This document shows, piece after piece, positions 52,772 to 61,710 of a DNA stretch of 64,000 nucleotides. The stretch is from Rouxiella aceris (GTDB lineage: Bacteria > Pseudomonadota > Gammaproteobacteria > Enterobacterales > Enterobacteriaceae). Position 1 is the stretch's first letter. Each line of letters begins with the position of its first letter. The stretch lies in assembly GCF_012933545.1 (NCBI RefSeq), contig NZ_JAADJU010000007.1:124001-188000 (forward strand), in the 5' to 3' direction. The notes beneath the pieces were generated by a model that searched no databases, was not told where the DNA came from, and saw only the letters and a program-made list of their open reading frames with translations. A program made the position numbers and the translations under genes.

Positions 52772-53932
52772 ATGCGGCATTTATTTGCAAAAAGAAAAAC
52801 CCAGTGGCTAAAGCTGCTGGCAGCAGGGGCGCTGGCTGCACCAGGTTTTGTGCTGGCACAGGCCGCGCCGGAACCGGCAGCCAGGGCAACAGTCAAGGTC
52901 GAAACCTTGCTAAGCGAGCTTGATCACCCCTGGTCTTTGGCCTTTTTACCCGCCTCACAGGGCGCACTGATCACCCAACGCAGCGGACAATTACTTCTGT
53001 GGCGCGGGGGACAGTCCGGGCCAACGCCGGTCACCGGTGTTCCTGAGGTCTGGGTCAACGGCCAGGCGGGTTTGTGGGACGTACGGTTGTCACCTGATTT
53101 CGCCAAAAATCATCGTGTATACCTCAGCTTTGCGCAACGTGACAGTCAGGGACAGCCCCATGCCCAGCTTGGTTATGGCACCTTGTCGGCAGACGCTGGG
53201 CATCTGACAGATTTTAAAACGATTTTTGTACAGACGCCGCCACTGCAAAGCGGCATTAACCTCGGAGGACGGCTGGCGTTTGATACAGCGGGTAATATCC
53301 TGATGTCCCTTGGCGATAATAACCAACGTATCGAGGCACAAAATCTGCGTTCGCTAAATGGCAAAATTATTCGCCTGACCGCTGAGGGCGGGATCCCGGC
53401 AGATAACCCTTTTGTCGGCCGCCAGGATGCCCGCCCGGAGATTTGGTCTTATGGGCAACGTAATCCCCAGGGATTGGCTTTTAACCCCTGGAATGGACAA
53501 CTGTGGGAAACCGAGCATGGCCCGCGCGGTGGCGATGAAATTAATATTATTCAGGCAGGTAAAAACTACGGCTGGCCTCTGGCCACCTATGGCATTGACT
53601 ATTCTGGTTCGCCGATCCCGGAAGCTAAAGGCACACAGATGAACGGGGCACAAGATCCACTTTATTACTGGCGGGTGTCACCGGCGATCAGCGGCATGGC
53701 CTTTTATCATTCTGTCCGTTTCCCGCAATGGCAAAACAGCCTGTTTATCGCCGCACTCAAGGAAAAATCGCTGATTGTACTCAAGGTTAAAGACGGTAAA
53801 GTCAGCGGCGAGCAGCGTTTGTTAAGCGATTTTGGTCAACGCATTCGCGAAGTGCAGGTGGGACCCGATGGCTATCTCTATCTGCTAACCGATGAAAAGG
53901 CGGGGAAATTGTTAAAACTGTCGCCGCCATAA
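52772..53932 (+). CDS. yliI: YliI-like PQQ-dependent aldose sugar dehydrogenase
   Basis: 386 residues with a signal peptide (about 1-30, LAQA), then a six-bladed propeller. LDHPWSLAFLP, RNPQGLAFNPWNGQLWETEHGPRGGDEIN (in part), and GPDGYLYLLTDE are family motifs of soluble glucose dehydrogenase-like proteins. E. coli YliI (371) oxidises aldoses when PQQ is supplied. Located in the periplasm. No PQQ synthesis genes are in the window. GAGGGAAC precedes the ATG. Confidence 0.88.
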   Translation: MRHLFAKRKTQWLKLLAAGALAAPGFVLAQAAPEPAARATVKVETLLSELDHPWSLAFLPASQGALITQRSGQLLLWRGGQSGPTPVTGVPEVWVNGQAGLWDVRLSPDFAKNHRVYLSFAQRDSQGQPHAQLGYGTLSADAGHLTDFKTIFVQTPPLQSGINLGGRLAFDTAGNILMSLGDNNQRIEAQNLRSLNGKIIRLTAEGGIPADNPFVGRQDARPEIWSYGQRNPQGLAFNPWNGQLWETEHGPRGGDEINIIQAGKNYGWPLATYGIDYSGSPIPEAKGTQMNGAQDPLYYWRVSPAISGMAFYHSVRFPQWQNSLFIAALKEKSLIVLKVKDGKVSGEQRLLSDFGQRIREVQVGPDGYLYLLTDEKAGKLLKLSPP

Positions 53933-53935
53933 GTA

Positions 53936-53971
53936 GTCCCTCCATCGCCATGTCTGTTGGCGAGGAGGGAC
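53936..53971 (+). terminator. Stem-loop between convergent yliI and MHS transporter genes
   Basis: GTCCCTCC / GGAGGGAC outer stem with CGCCA / TGGCG inner stem, seven-base loop, 3 bases after the yliI stop. No T run; shared 3' structure for both convergent transcripts. Confidence 0.65.
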
Positions 53972-53985
53972 AGGGACAGCGCAGG

Positions 53986-55272
53986 TTAGCGCTGGCTTTG
54001 CTGTGACTTGATCAGCGCCCATAGGCTGAGCAAGGCCACAATCATCAGATAATAACTGGGTGCCAGGCTGGTGCCGGTGGCGGTGATCAACAAGGTACAG
54101 ATAAAGGGAGCAAAGCCGCCAAATACCGTGACCGCAATATTATAGCCAATGGCCATACCGCTGGCGCGGGTGCTGACCGGGAAAAGGTCGGCCATCATTG
54201 ACGGTACTGCCGAAAAATAGACTGATTTCAGTAACGCCATCCAGCAAACCAGCGCGATCAGCGAAGAGGCCGTCGTATAATGAGTCATCAACCAAAATCC
54301 GGGGTAAATGGTGACCAACAGCAGCACCAGTGCCCCCCACATCAACGGCAATCGACCGACTTTTTCGGCCCACAAGCCCATCAATGGTGTCGCCACCGTG
54401 AGGATCACCCCGGCCAGCAGTGTGGCGGTAAAGGCCACCTGACCGGAGAAGTGCAGGGTCTTGGTGGCATAAGTTGGCACATAGTTAAGCATATAGTTAA
54501 TCGCGGTCGAGACCACCATCAGGCCAACGGCCATGCACAGCAGCGACTTTTGCGAAGCAAAAAGGGTCTTGAGAGGGGATGAGGTTTTATCGGATTTAAC
54601 AAAACTCTCAGCTTCCTCAATATTGCGGCGGATATACAACCCGACAGGACCGATTAACAGGCCAAAAGCGAAAGGGATACGCCATCCCCAGTCCTGAAGC
54701 TGCGTTTCTGACAACCATTGTGACAGCCCGAGGCCGAAAGCCGAGGCCAGCAGCGTGCTGGCACCCTGGGTGGCAAACTGCCAGCTGGCAATATAGGCTT
54801 TGCGTTCCGGGAAATGCTCCACCAGAAAGGCGGTGGAACTGCCAAACTCGCCGCCAGCCGAGAACCCCTGGATCAGGCGAGCCAGCAAGATCACCAGCGG
54901 TGCGGCCAGTCCCAGCGTGGCATAAGACGGGGTGATCACGATCAGCAGGCTGCCGACCATCATCAGGCTAATGGATGCCAGCAGCGAGGCTTTGCGCCCG
55001 GCGCGGTCGGCATAGGCACCCAGCACAATCGCGCCAAGCGGACGGATCAGAAAGGAGACACCAAAGCTGCCAAACGCCAGCAGCAAAGAAACGGTCTGAT
55101 CGCTGGTGGGGAAATAGGCGCGGGCAATATAAGCGGCAAAAAAGCCATAAACGGCAATATCAAACCATTCCAGGGCATTACCAATACAGGTGACGAACAG
55201 TGTTTTGGTCAGGCTGGGTTTAACCGCGCTTTGCGCGGCATCAATGGATTTAAGGGTGGAGATCTGGCTCAT
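53986..55272 (-). CDS. MFS transporter, metabolite:H+ symporter (MHS) family
   Basis: 428 residues with 12 predicted helices. GNALEWFDIAVYGFFAAYIA at the start, GAYADRAGRKASLL in loop 2-3 and RLIQGFSAGGEFGSS are typical of the MHS group (ShiA, ProP, citrate carriers). It overlaps the M20 peptidase gene by four bases (ATGA), so it probably imports the peptidase substrate or a related acid. The substrate is unknown. Confidence 0.9.
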   Translation of the reverse strand: MSQISTLKSIDAAQSAVKPSLTKTLFVTCIGNALEWFDIAVYGFFAAYIARAYFPTSDQTVSLLLAFGSFGVSFLIRPLGAIVLGAYADRAGRKASLLASISLMMVGSLLIVITPSYATLGLAAPLVILLARLIQGFSAGGEFGSSTAFLVEHFPERKAYIASWQFATQGASTLLASAFGLGLSQWLSETQLQDWGWRIPFAFGLLIGPVGLYIRRNIEEAESFVKSDKTSSPLKTLFASQKSLLCMAVGLMVVSTAINYMLNYVPTYATKTLHFSGQVAFTATLLAGVILTVATPLMGLWAEKVGRLPLMWGALVLLLVTIYPGFWLMTHYTTASSLIALVCWMALLKSVYFSAVPSMMADLFPVSTRASGMAIGYNIAVTVFGGFAPFICTLLITATGTSLAPSYYLMIVALLSLWALIKSQQSQR

Positions 55273-56708
55273 ACGACACCTTCCTGTATTGCACTGTTGG
55301 CAGCATGCTGGTGATGAGCTGCCAGCAACTCATTACCGCGTTCACCGAGATCCCAAAACAGACGCAGCATAATTTGCAGTCCTTCGCGGGCAACGGAAAT
55401 CAACATATGTTCATCCACTGCATGTTGACCGCAGGCGGGATAGGAGTGGGGGACCCATAGCGTAGGCAGTCCGAGAATGTCGGCAAAGACTTCATTGGGT
55501 AGTGAGCCGCCAAGGTTTGGCAGCAGGGCCGGCTTTTTGCCGCTGCTTTGCTGCATGATTTCCAGCGCCCAGTCGACCAGCGGATCGGTGGGATCAAAAC
55601 GTGTTGCCGGAGAACCACGCAAGAATTCAACTTCCACCATCGGCAAGCCCAGAGCATCCAGATGGTTGCGGATGTGTTGTTGCAGATTTTGCCAGTCGGT
55701 GCCGACCACAAAACGTAACTGGCAAACGGCCGTGGCGCTGGCTGGGATGGCATTCATTGGCCGTGCCGGATCGCCGGTCAGAAAAGAGAGCACTTCCATC
55801 TGATTAGAGGCAAACAGACGCTCTGCCGGTGTCAGGCCAGCGGTACCCCAATGCGGATCAATCTGTGGATCCCCTGGGGTGCTGGCTACCTCGATATCAC
55901 TGAGGATCTGCCGAATGGCGGGACTGACGGCCGGGGGATTCAGTGCGGCTACTTGCATCTGGCCGTGCTGATTAATCAGACAGGCAATTGCATTGGCCAG
56001 CAGGGTACCGGCATTCGGCAACAAGCCCCCCCAGTTACCCGAGTGATAGTCTTTTTCACGGGCGTTAACGCTAAGACGGAAATTTACTGCCCCGCGTGAA
56101 CCGAGAAATAGTGTAGGGCGGTCTGCACTCAGGCGGGGGCCGTCAGAGGCCAGCAGCAGATCGGCGCTTAACGCCTGCTGGTGCGTTTGGCAAATCTCGG
56201 CCAGCCCCGGGGAACTGATCTCTTCACCCATTTCAAACAGCAGTTTGCAGTTAAAGCCCAGCTTGCCGCCACGGGCAGCAAAAACCTGCTCCAGCGCCGC
56301 CAGATTAACGCTGTGTTGGCCCTTATTATCGGCGCTACCGCGGCCATACCAGCGATCGCCGTCTTCAAACAGCGTCCAGGGCGTCAGGCCTTCACTCCAG
56401 TTGGCATCGTCGCCAAATACCACATCACCATGGCCATAGCTCAGCACCGTCGGCAGGGCCGGATCTTCAATACGGGTAGCAATCAGAAAAGGGCGATGGG
56501 CAACATGAGGATTGTCGAGCTGTTGCACAGTAAAGCCCATGGCGAGTAAGGCGGGATTAATTTCTTGTTCAAAATAGCCTGACAACACTTCGTCACGCTG
56601 GTTTGACTGGCTCTCGGTTGCCAGCGCAATGCGTCGTGCCAATACGGTTTTGAATTCACCGCTGTCAAACCAATTCATTGCCTGTTTCAGGGCCTTTTCC
56701 ACTGTCAT
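55269..56708 (-). CDS. M20-family zinc metallopeptidase
   Basis: 479 residues of the ArgE/DapE/CPG2/carnosinase type. Metal ligands are visible: His in LSYGHGDVV, Asp in YGRGSADNKGQH, Glu-Glu in FEMGEEISS. A lid domain sits in the middle (about 200-330). Acts on peptides or N-acyl/carbamoyl amino acids. First gene of a two-gene operon with the MHS transporter, divergent from a LysR gene. Confidence 0.88.
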   Translation of the reverse strand: MTVEKALKQAMNWFDSGEFKTVLARRIALATESQSNQRDEVLSGYFEQEINPALLAMGFTVQQLDNPHVAHRPFLIATRIEDPALPTVLSYGHGDVVFGDDANWSEGLTPWTLFEDGDRWYGRGSADNKGQHSVNLAALEQVFAARGGKLGFNCKLLFEMGEEISSPGLAEICQTHQQALSADLLLASDGPRLSADRPTLFLGSRGAVNFRLSVNAREKDYHSGNWGGLLPNAGTLLANAIACLINQHGQMQVAALNPPAVSPAIRQILSDIEVASTPGDPQIDPHWGTAGLTPAERLFASNQMEVLSFLTGDPARPMNAIPASATAVCQLRFVVGTDWQNLQQHIRNHLDALGLPMVEVEFLRGSPATRFDPTDPLVDWALEIMQQSSGKKPALLPNLGGSLPNEVFADILGLPTLWVPHSYPACGQHAVDEHMLISVAREGLQIMLRLFWDLGERGNELLAAHHQHAANSAIQEGVV

Positions 56709-56746
56709 AGAAAGTCTCGCTGTTGTGTCGATTATTTTTTTATCAC

Positions 56747-56763
56747 TTTCTATCTAATAGAAA
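56747..56763. promoter_or_regulatory. Palindrome between the M20 and LysR genes
   Basis: TTTCTATCTAATAGAAA, perfect 7-bp arms around CTA, in the 154-base divergent gap. Position and size suit a LysR-type operator for the M20-MHS operon. Binding is inferred. Confidence 0.6.
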
Positions 56764-56862
56764 AGCCAGCTTTGCTACAATCATAATAATTGCAAGAGAC
56801 CTTTGCTTTAATTGGAATGCTGGCATGCACAAAATAGAGGCATGCACTTATTTGGAGCAATT

Positions 56863-57786
56863 ATGCACAGTAACGAAATTCGCTATTTTCTTGCCGTGGC
56901 CAATACGGGGTCGCTAAGTGCCGCCAGCAAACAGTTGTTTGTTGCCGTTTCGGCCATTAGCCGTCAGATCCAGCAATTAGAAGCACGGATGGGAGCGACC
57001 TTATTTGAACGTCATGCGCGGGGGATGGTGTTAAATGATGCCGGGCAAATTCTGGAAAATCATGTGCGTAAAAGTATGCGCGATATGGAGTTTGCTATTG
57101 CCGAGATCCAGGGATTGAAAGCAGTACGACGCACGGTGATCCGCATGGCTTGTACCGACGGTCCGGCGTTTGATTTGTTACCGCAGGTGTTTGCGCGTTT
57201 TCGCGCGATCAACCCCGGCGTTATGTTTTACCTGAATGTGGTTACCGCCTCGCAGATCCCGGAAATGGTGCGTAGCGGCGACTGTGACCTGGCATTGCAG
57301 TTTAGTTTATCGCCGGAACGCGGCGTTGATGTGCTGGCGTCATATGCCGCTCCAGTCAGAATGGCGATGCGTCCCGATCACCCGCTGGCAGACGCCGAGG
57401 TGCAGCTCAGCGATTTGCACCCTTATCCGTTGGCGTTGAATGAGCAGGGCAGCACCATCCGCCAGTTATTTGATTTATCCTGCCGGATGAGCGGCATTTT
57501 TCTTGAACCGGCATTAAGCTGCAACCGGTTTAGCACCCTTTATGACTTTATGCTCAGCACGCCGGGGGCCATTGTGGCCTGCAGTCACTACTCGGTGCTG
57601 TTTAAAGCGCGCCGCGACAATCTGGTGATAAAAAGCATCAATATTGAACAATTGAGCCAACGTACATTACAACTGCAAACCCAGGCGGGTAGACATCGCT
57701 CGGCGGCACTGAGTCAGTTTATCGATTTTATCTGCCAGCAGCTGGAAACCGAAGGCCGCGCCTTTATACGGGATTTTGCTTTGTAG
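56863..57786 (+). CDS. LysR-family transcription regulator
   Basis: 307 residues. N-terminal winged helix (MHSNEIRYFLAVANTGSLSAASKQLFVAVSAISRQIQQLEARMG in part, residues 1-45) and a C-terminal periplasmic-binding-like effector domain. I chose the ATG at 56863 after GGAG; an upstream in-frame ATG at 56812 would add 17 residues with poor similarity. Divergent from the M20-MHS operon, which it most likely controls. Confidence 0.9.
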   Translation: MHSNEIRYFLAVANTGSLSAASKQLFVAVSAISRQIQQLEARMGATLFERHARGMVLNDAGQILENHVRKSMRDMEFAIAEIQGLKAVRRTVIRMACTDGPAFDLLPQVFARFRAINPGVMFYLNVVTASQIPEMVRSGDCDLALQFSLSPERGVDVLASYAAPVRMAMRPDHPLADAEVQLSDLHPYPLALNEQGSTIRQLFDLSCRMSGIFLEPALSCNRFSTLYDFMLSTPGAIVACSHYSVLFKARRDNLVIKSINIEQLSQRTLQLQTQAGRHRSAALSQFIDFICQQLETEGRAFIRDFAL

Positions 57787-57794
57787 TCAGGGTA

Positions 57795-58133
57795 TCAGCT
57801 ATGCCAACGGCCCCATAGCGCGATCAACAACCAGGCTGCCAGCGCCCAGCAACCGACTGCACTAAGCAGCGCATAGGGTAGCTTCATTGAGCCGACCAGC
57901 AGATAGAGGGAGATCAGATAAACTATATAAGGGATCACCGCCCAGAGACCAAAAATCAGCGTCGTGCGCAATGCTTCCACCGAGCGCTCACTGCCGACGA
58001 TATAGTGGGCAATCAGGGCAAAGGTGGGGAACAGTGGGATCAGTCCTGCCAGATAGTAGCTTTTGCTTTTTGACAGCATGGCGATCAGAATGACTACCAA
58101 TGCGCCAATCAGTGCTTTAATAAAGAGTGCCAT
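57795..58133 (-). CDS. glpM: GlpM-like small inner-membrane protein
   Basis: 112 residues with four hydrophobic helices. LIKALIGALVV-like start and GLIPLFPTFALIAHYIVGSER match E. coli GlpM (109) closely. Function is unclear; the Pseudomonas homologue was linked to alginate and glycerol metabolism. Convergent with the LysR gene, eight bases apart. Confidence 0.88.
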   Translation of the reverse strand: MALFIKALIGALVVILIAMLSKSKSYYLAGLIPLFPTFALIAHYIVGSERSVEALRTTLIFGLWAVIPYIVYLISLYLLVGSMKLPYALLSAVGCWALAAWLLIALWGRWHS

Positions 58134-58418
58134 TTTCCCTGCTTAACTGAATAATTATCAAATTTTTTAGATTTCTGCCCCGGACAACCGTTAATCTGTG
58201 CACTCGCAAGGAACGACAGCATTTTTTTCTGCCTCATCCGCAAAATGCGTGATCTAAAGCAGACAAAAGCGCAATTATGTCCCCTTGTGGAAGAAACTTT
58301 ACATTGGAACGGTTTCATATCTACGAAGAAAGCGGTAGTTTTTATATCGCCAGATATCACAACCTGATTGAAAGATAACATAAATGTCAGTTACACGGAC
58401 AGAAGCGCTAAAAAACCT

Positions 58419-59684
58419 ATGACAATCTCTTTCTTATCCAAACGAAACCTTCTTTGTGCGTTCAGCGGCACCGCGCTGTTGCTAACGTTTCCTGCTGCCC
58501 AGGCTGAGAATGCCGCGGCAAAACCAGTCGAACTGGCAGCCCCTTCCACCGCCGCCACGCCGGGGGCACCTGCTGCGCAACAAATTGACGCCAAGTCCTG
58601 GGTGCTGATGGATTACGGCAGCGGCAAAATTATTGCCGAGTCCAATCCCGATGCGCGCCTTGACCCTGCCAGTCTGACCAAAATCATGGTTAGTTATGTC
58701 GTCGGTCAGGCGTTAAAGTCTGGAAAAATTCACTCCACCGATGTGGTCACCGTAGGTAAAGATGCCTGGGCGACCGGCAATCCGGTGTTGCGCGGTTCGT
58801 CACTGATGTTTCTCAAACCCGGCGATCAGGTACCGGTCTCTGAGTTAAACAAAGGTGTTGTTATCCAGTCGGGCAATGATGCCAGCATTGCGCTGGCCGA
58901 CTATGTTGCCGGCAGCCAGGATGCCTTTGTCGGGCTGATGAATCGCTATGCGCAGCAGTTAAAACTGAATAATACCCAGTTTAAAACGGTGCATGGCCTG
59001 GATTCCGAGGGTCAGTACAGCTCGGCGCGTGATATGGCGCTGCTTTCTCAGGCGCTGATCCGCGATACGCCAGATGAATATGCAATGAATAAGGAAAAGG
59101 AATTCACCTTTAACCGTATTCGGCAGATCAACCGCAACCGCCTGCTGTGGAGCAGTAACCTCACCGTTGACGGCATTAAAACCGGTTATACCTCGGGGGC
59201 TGGCTATAATCTGGTCTCTTCGGCAATAGATTCCACCGGTATGCGCCTGATAGCCGTGGTGATGGGCGCGCCAAGCGACCGTGTACGCTTTAGCGAAAGT
59301 GAATCGCTGCTGAACTGGGGTTTCCGTTTCTATGAAACCATTACCCCGATCAAAGCGACTGACGCCTTCACTACCCAGCGTGTCTGGTTTGGTGACGAGA
59401 AAAACGTTGCTCTCGGTGTAGAAAACGATGCCTCGCTGACCTTCCCTAAAGGCCAGTTAAAGAATCTTAAAGTCAGCTTTACGCTTAATAACTCACAGCT
59501 TGAAGCGCCGATTGCAAAAAATCAGGTGGTGGGGACTATCAACTTTACCCTTGATGGTAAAGTGATTGACCAGCGCCCGCTGGTCGCCAAGGCAGATGTT
59601 AAAGAGGGCGGATTCTTTAGCCGTATGTGGGACTTTGTGATGATGAGGATCAGCGGGATTTTTGGCGGTTTGTTCGGTAAATAA
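58419..59684 (+). CDS. dacC: DacC-like D-alanyl-D-alanine carboxypeptidase (PBP6)
   Basis: 421 residues: signal peptide (about 1-29, AQA), penicillin-binding motifs SLTK, SGN and KTG, then a beta domain, and a C-terminal amphipathic helix ([23 protein letters not shown]) that anchors it to the inner membrane. It trims pentapeptides in peptidoglycan. Similarity to E. coli DacC is high ([17 protein letters not shown]). An Ala/Pro-rich stretch of about 30 residues follows the signal peptide. ATG 58419 chosen; a TTG at 58368 is unlikely. Confidence 0.93.
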   Translation: MTISFLSKRNLLCAFSGTALLLTFPAAQAENAAAKPVELAAPSTAATPGAPAAQQIDAKSWVLMDYGSGKIIAESNPDARLDPASLTKIMVSYVVGQALKSGKIHSTDVVTVGKDAWATGNPVLRGSSLMFLKPGDQVPVSELNKGVVIQSGNDASIALADYVAGSQDAFVGLMNRYAQQLKLNNTQFKTVHGLDSEGQYSSARDMALLSQALIRDTPDEYAMNKEKEFTFNRIRQINRNRLLWSSNLTVDGIKTGYTSGAGYNLVSSAIDSTGMRLIAVVMGAPSDRVRFSESESLLNWGFRFYETITPIKATDAFTTQRVWFGDEKNVALGVENDASLTFPKGQLKNLKVSFTLNNSQLEAPIAKNQVVGTINFTLDGKVIDQRPLVAKADVKEGGFFSRMWDFVMMRISGIFGGLFGK

Positions 59685-59707
59685 CCACTGTTTTTCGTTA
59701 AAGATAA

Positions 59708-59884
59708 AGGCGAGGCTGATGTCCTCGCCTCAGACTGCTGACAAAGTCCGTTATTAGGGAGAGTGCACCGTTGGGGTCGTAGCGGGCTTGCCCGCCGGAG
59801 CGCCCCTAGGTGTGCTATGCCCGGGTATCTCGATCATCAAGACGACTTTGTCATCAAACTCAGGCGAGGCTGATGTCCTCGCCT
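59708..59884 (+). repeat. Duplicated terminator hairpin flanking a small structured element (MITE-like)
   Basis: An identical 23-base hairpin, AGGCGAGG / CCTCGCCT with a seven-base loop, occurs at 59708-59730 and again at 59862-59884. The second copy is followed by five Ts and works as a terminator for dacC. The 131 bases between begin and end with inverted repeats of about 21 bases (17 matches), the inner ten being perfect (TGACAAAGTC / GACTTTGTCA). An internal hairpin GCGGGC-TT-GCCCGC is also present. No coding capacity of its own. This looks like a mobile repeat inserted in, or expanding, the terminator. Confidence 0.65.
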
Positions 59885-59899
59885 TTTTAATGGCGCTGC

Positions 59900-60505
59900 T
59901 TAACCGCGAACCCAGCCTTTGCGGATCGGGATGGCAAAACAGGCATGATAAAGTTTCTCGAGTCGCAGGCTCATTGGGGTACCAAACAGGTTCCACAGTA
60001 GCTGCGAGAACAGACAACCGAGCAGGGCGACCAGAAAGGCTCCCAGCATATCTAACGGCCAGTGGACACCAACATAGACGCGTGACCAGGCAATGCCCAA
60101 CCCCAACAGCAAAAACAGTGCCCCCGACCATAAGCGATGCCAGAACAGAAACGCCAGCGCAAAGGTGAAAATAGCCGTGCCGTGATCGCTGGGGAACGAG
60201 CTGTCTGCGCTATGCTGCAAAAACGTATAGCCAAAACTTTCCATAAAAGGGCGTGGATGTGGAAAGACGACCGACAGTGTTTTTGCGCAAGCCATGGCAA
60301 ACAGCAAGGCGATAACTGTTTTGCTAACCACTTCTCGCTGGAAAGCCATTTTTTGGTGCTCACCCCATAGCCATAAAGCGGCGATGGTCACCGGGACAAT
60401 CAAAATCATGTCGTTTGCCAAAATAAAAGCAACGGAAAGCAACCACTTGGGGGATGCCGGTGTTGCATTTATCCAGGTAAACAACAGATGGTTTAGCTGC
60501 TCCAT
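59900..60505 (-). CDS. ybjG: YbjG-like undecaprenyl-diphosphatase (PAP2 family)
   Basis: 201 residues with about six membrane helices. PAP2 phosphatase motifs are visible: PHPRPF, SFPSDHGTAIFTFALAF and SRVYVGVHWPLDMLGAF. It recycles the undecaprenyl carrier lipid for peptidoglycan and other glycans. C-terminal CFAIPIRKGWVR matches E. coli YbjG. A PmrA-like box lies 186 bases upstream. Confidence 0.93.
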   Translation of the reverse strand: MEQLNHLLFTWINATPASPKWLLSVAFILANDMILIVPVTIAALWLWGEHQKMAFQREVVSKTVIALLFAMACAKTLSVVFPHPRPFMESFGYTFLQHSADSSFPSDHGTAIFTFALAFLFWHRLWSGALFLLLGLGIAWSRVYVGVHWPLDMLGAFLVALLGCLFSQLLWNLFGTPMSLRLEKLYHACFAIPIRKGWVRG

Positions 60506-60690
60506 AATACCCTCATCGTTTGTCGGCTAAAAGTTGCCGAAAATAGTGTTCTCTGACTTACTGGCTAGCAGTAAAAAGCCGTGCAACGGTAAGGCGAGTC
60601 ACGCCACCGGTAAAGAGGACTTTGCTGAATAAATGCATCTTATTTAACAGCGGTATAGTTTTCACAAGTTAGCGATCTTAGGGTGAGTAA

Positions 60691-60707
60691 CTTAAGAAAT
60701 ACTTAAG
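60691..60707 (-). promoter_or_regulatory. PmrA (BasR) box-like direct repeat upstream of ybjG
   Basis: CTTAAG-AAATA-CTTAAG, two perfect hexamers 11 bases apart, fits the PmrA box CTTAA(T/G)-N5-CTTAA(T/G). ybjG is a known member of the PmrA regulon in E. coli and Salmonella. The leader from the box to the ybjG start would be long, about 190 bases. Confidence 0.7.
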
Positions 60708-60773
60708 CCCATAGAGGAGAAAATGCGGCAGTTAATAAGCGCCAGGTCAACGGCGCTCATAACTGGTGCGGGC

Positions 60774-61328
60774 TTAATGTGCTGCGGGGTAACAGAAATC
60801 CTGCGTAGTCATTACTCTGGCGACGGGCCCGTGCAGACAGGCATTATGATGAGCAATAATATCGGCGGCGGCTAGCTGTTGGCTATTGGTACAACTGTGG
60901 GCGTCGGCGATCAGGATGGGATTAAAACCAAAGGCTGGCGCGGTCCGACAGGCGGTATCGACACAATATTGCGTTTTCATGCCGACAATCACTACGTCAG
61001 TGATTTGCTGTTGTTGCAATAGCCCCACCAGCGGCGTTTCGACAAAGCAACTGGCGCGTGATTTATCAATCAGGATATCGCGCTCGCCATCAATATTCAG
61101 TTCTGGTATCAGGTGCCAGATCTTTTCACCCGCAGCAAAAGGCGAGCCTTGCGGACCCGCATGACGAATAAAAAATACCGGGAGATCCGTGTGATGAAAA
61201 TGCTCGATAAGCTGATTAATATTGCTCAGCAAATTTTCACGCAGATAAGGCAGGGGATCGACAGAACATTGGCCGATTTGCATATCAATAACTAATAGTG
61301 CCTGGCGTGGCGAGAGTTGAGAGGACAT
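60774..61328 (-). CDS. Isochorismatase-family cysteine hydrolase
   Basis: 184 residues. The catalytic triad is visible: Asp15 in LLVIDMQIG, Lys in LIDKSRASCF and Cys in MKTQYCVDTACRTA. Family members act on nicotinamide, ureidoacrylate, N-carbamoyl compounds or isochorismate; the substrate here is unknown. Single gene, 268 bases upstream of ybjG on the same strand. Confidence 0.85.
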   Translation of the reverse strand: MSSQLSPRQALLVIDMQIGQCSVDPLPYLRENLLSNINQLIEHFHHTDLPVFFIRHAGPQGSPFAAGEKIWHLIPELNIDGERDILIDKSRASCFVETPLVGLLQQQQITDVVIVGMKTQYCVDTACRTAPAFGFNPILIADAHSCTNSQQLAAADIIAHHNACLHGPVARVMTTQDFCYPAAH

Positions 61329-61710
61329 GTTTTCTCCTGGTTAATACCGCTACGGCCAGGATCAATTGCCCGGCCGTTGACGGCGGGGCTTGAGTTATCA
61401 GCTTAACAGCATGCAATAGCTCGCGACCCACCAGCAGAGCGGGTCGTGGTGCGAGTTGTTGAACTATCAGGCTGATAAGTATTCATAAAATAAATATGAC
61501 AGCTGCTTTTATCACGGTCAAGTGTCCTCAGAGGCAATAGTAGTGAAATATTTACTTAATATAAAAGGTCATTATGCTTCTGATTCAACCAATTAACTCA
61601 GCGTAATCAGGCCGTTAATTTGAGATAATCACCGCCGGTTCGCCATCAAGCTCGATATCCTGTTATGCGGATAACGCAATGAGCATATCAATTCACTCCA
61701 GGACGTTAAT
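61329..61710. other. Non-coding gap with an extended inverted repeat
   Basis: No coding frame seen in the 382 bases between the isochorismatase-type and DUF1003 genes. The inverted repeat at 61395-61478 is the only clear structure; the rest is A+T-rich and unremarkable. Confidence 0.6.
61395..61478. repeat. 84-base imperfect inverted repeat
   Basis: TTATCAGC and GCTGATAA at the ends, CTCGC / GCGAG inside and GACCC / GGGTC at the centre, in nested order, so the segment can fold into one long interrupted stem-loop. Could be a small repeat element or a structured RNA. Confidence 0.5.

Noticed and set aside
59754-60131. Frames across the dacC-ybjG repeat element
   Set aside because: They combine repeat sequence with antisense of ybjG; no support as proteins.
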